In this document: positions 63,247 to 64,000 of the stretch, piece by piece
How the letters are laid out: each line of letters opens with the position of its first letter
How positions within the stretch are numbered: position 1 is the stretch's first letter
Assembly: GCA_946902875.1 (NCBI GenBank)
Contig: OX336343.1
Coordinates: 20,879,596-20,943,595 of the forward strand
Reading direction: 5' to 3'
DNA from: Nematopogon swammerdamellus
Lineage: Eukaryota > Arthropoda > Insecta > Lepidoptera > Adelidae
Length of the DNA stretch: 64,000 nt
Translations under genes and position numbers: made by a program
The notes under the pieces: model-generated
The model's database searches: none
Seen by the model: the letters and a program-made list of their open reading frames with translations, nothing else
What the model was told of the DNA's origin: nothing

Positions 63247-63726
63247 TACCGTGTGGGGTCGGTACTTAAAAAGAATAGCCCCACTGCATCTCTCCCCGTC
63301 GCATGTCGTAAAAGTCGACTAAGGGATAAGAAAATTCGTCAGCCTCGGTAGCTCAGTGGCGCGGTTAGTTAGTCAACTGTTATTAAGCAACGCTGAGCGC
63401 GGTCAGTGATTGGATGGGTGACCGCTCGACCGTTGGAGGCTGACCGTGGTTCGGATTCCACGTTAAACTGTAGGTCCCTTCCCTTCTTACCTTACTAGGT
63501 GGTAGGGTTTATCCCGGCCGGGTTGGTACCGCCGCACTGAACGAAACGTCGGTCGAAACGGCTATGTAAATAGTTCGTGTTTTCCGTCCAGTTTAGTGTA
63601 GCCGACATGAAATGAAGGGAAGCACTGACATGGCACCTAGTTCACCCTGTGTTATGGGCTGACATAACGGATGTTGTAGGTGATGTGGCCAACCGTGTCA
63701 GGTTCCATAAAAAAAAAAAAAAAACG
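63247..63726 (+). mobile_element. Tripartite SINE: C head + complete A, reference copy
   Basis: ACCGTGTGGGGTCGGTACTT, AGCCCCACTGCATCTCTCCC, CGTCGCATGTCGTAAAAGTC, GACTAAGGGATAAG (63247-63330), then GTCAGCCTCGGTAGCTCAGT, TTATTAAGCAACGCTGAGCG, CGGTCAGTGATTGGATGGGT, GGTTCGGATTCC, the A body and GTCAGGTTCCAT with A-run (63709-63724). 63727-64000 beyond it shows nothing recognisable. Confidence 0.9.
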
Positions 63727-64000
63727 AAGAACATAGGCATAGCGTTCCGCGTATGAGCAGGAATAAGTTTAGGTATAAGGTTTTTTTATATTTTTTCGGT
63801 AGCTAGAATGAAATGAAAAGATATTTTATCAGGAGTTTATTCTCCTCCGGCAGGTACTTTACATTACTCTGTGATAAGAAAGATGAAGGATTAGCGTTGC
63901 CCCTATCTCGTTGTTGATGTACGTACGATTGCTGGCGGTCATTTTCCTTCACTAGCGCGACGGATAAATGATGCACGTAAATTCTTAGACAGCAGAGGTG

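Overview
This window is repeat-rich, AT-rich animal nuclear DNA, almost certainly from a moth or butterfly. Four things point to Lepidoptera: repeats of the type with core GTCGTAAAAGGCGAC followed by TAAGGGAT; 3' ends containing GAGCGAAGCCGCGGGC; the ACCGGCCAAGTGCGAGTCG element; and RTE, CR1/Jockey-like and R4/Dong-like retrotransposon fragments. These assignments rest on memory of the families, since no database could be searched. There is no bacterial-type operon, no CRISPR array, and no rRNA or intact tRNA gene.

The only host gene recognised with confidence is a galactokinase near the right end. Exon 1 is 60631-60792 and exon 2 is 60913-61099, on the + strand, with the signature [19 protein letters not shown]. 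Its second intron runs off the window and is packed with repeats. Two further GC-rich or splice-flanked open stretches (23199-23419 and 26330-26450) are candidate host exons of unknown identity.

Everything else is mobile-element debris. Non-LTR ORF2 remnants lie at 885-2399, 20468-20962(-), 21311-22285, 24166-24458, 28804-29523, 29655-29982, 34381-34931, 35215-35450(-), 38505-38768, 45889-46625, 48190-48411, 59850-60296 and 60320-60605(-). Cut-and-paste elements or MITEs lie at 8230-8798, 14637-14893, 22655-22830, 23421-23651, 25444-25928, 26591-26755, 34942-35207, 36698-37317, 42529-42845, 44993-45389, 45760-47125, 51037-51502, 52166-52908, 52943-53137 and 57040-57258.

The most striking content is a network of about 40 short interspersed elements (named A, B and C here) that share and exchange modules. 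Family A (about 390 bp) has a tRNA-like A box and a tRNA-like B box with a roughly 43-nt piece of 5S rRNA, including its internal promoter, embedded between them. A conserved body and a poly-A tail follow. Family B has a tRNA-Leu/Ser-like head joined to a related body. Family C has a different head, a strong internal hairpin and a (TATG)n tail. C heads are found fused directly to the A body (three copies with the same junction) and fused in front of complete A elements (three copies with shared diagnostic bases). The 3' end of B matches the 3' end of LINE remnants in this window, which points to the enzyme that copies it. Names A-G and K are local labels for this report.
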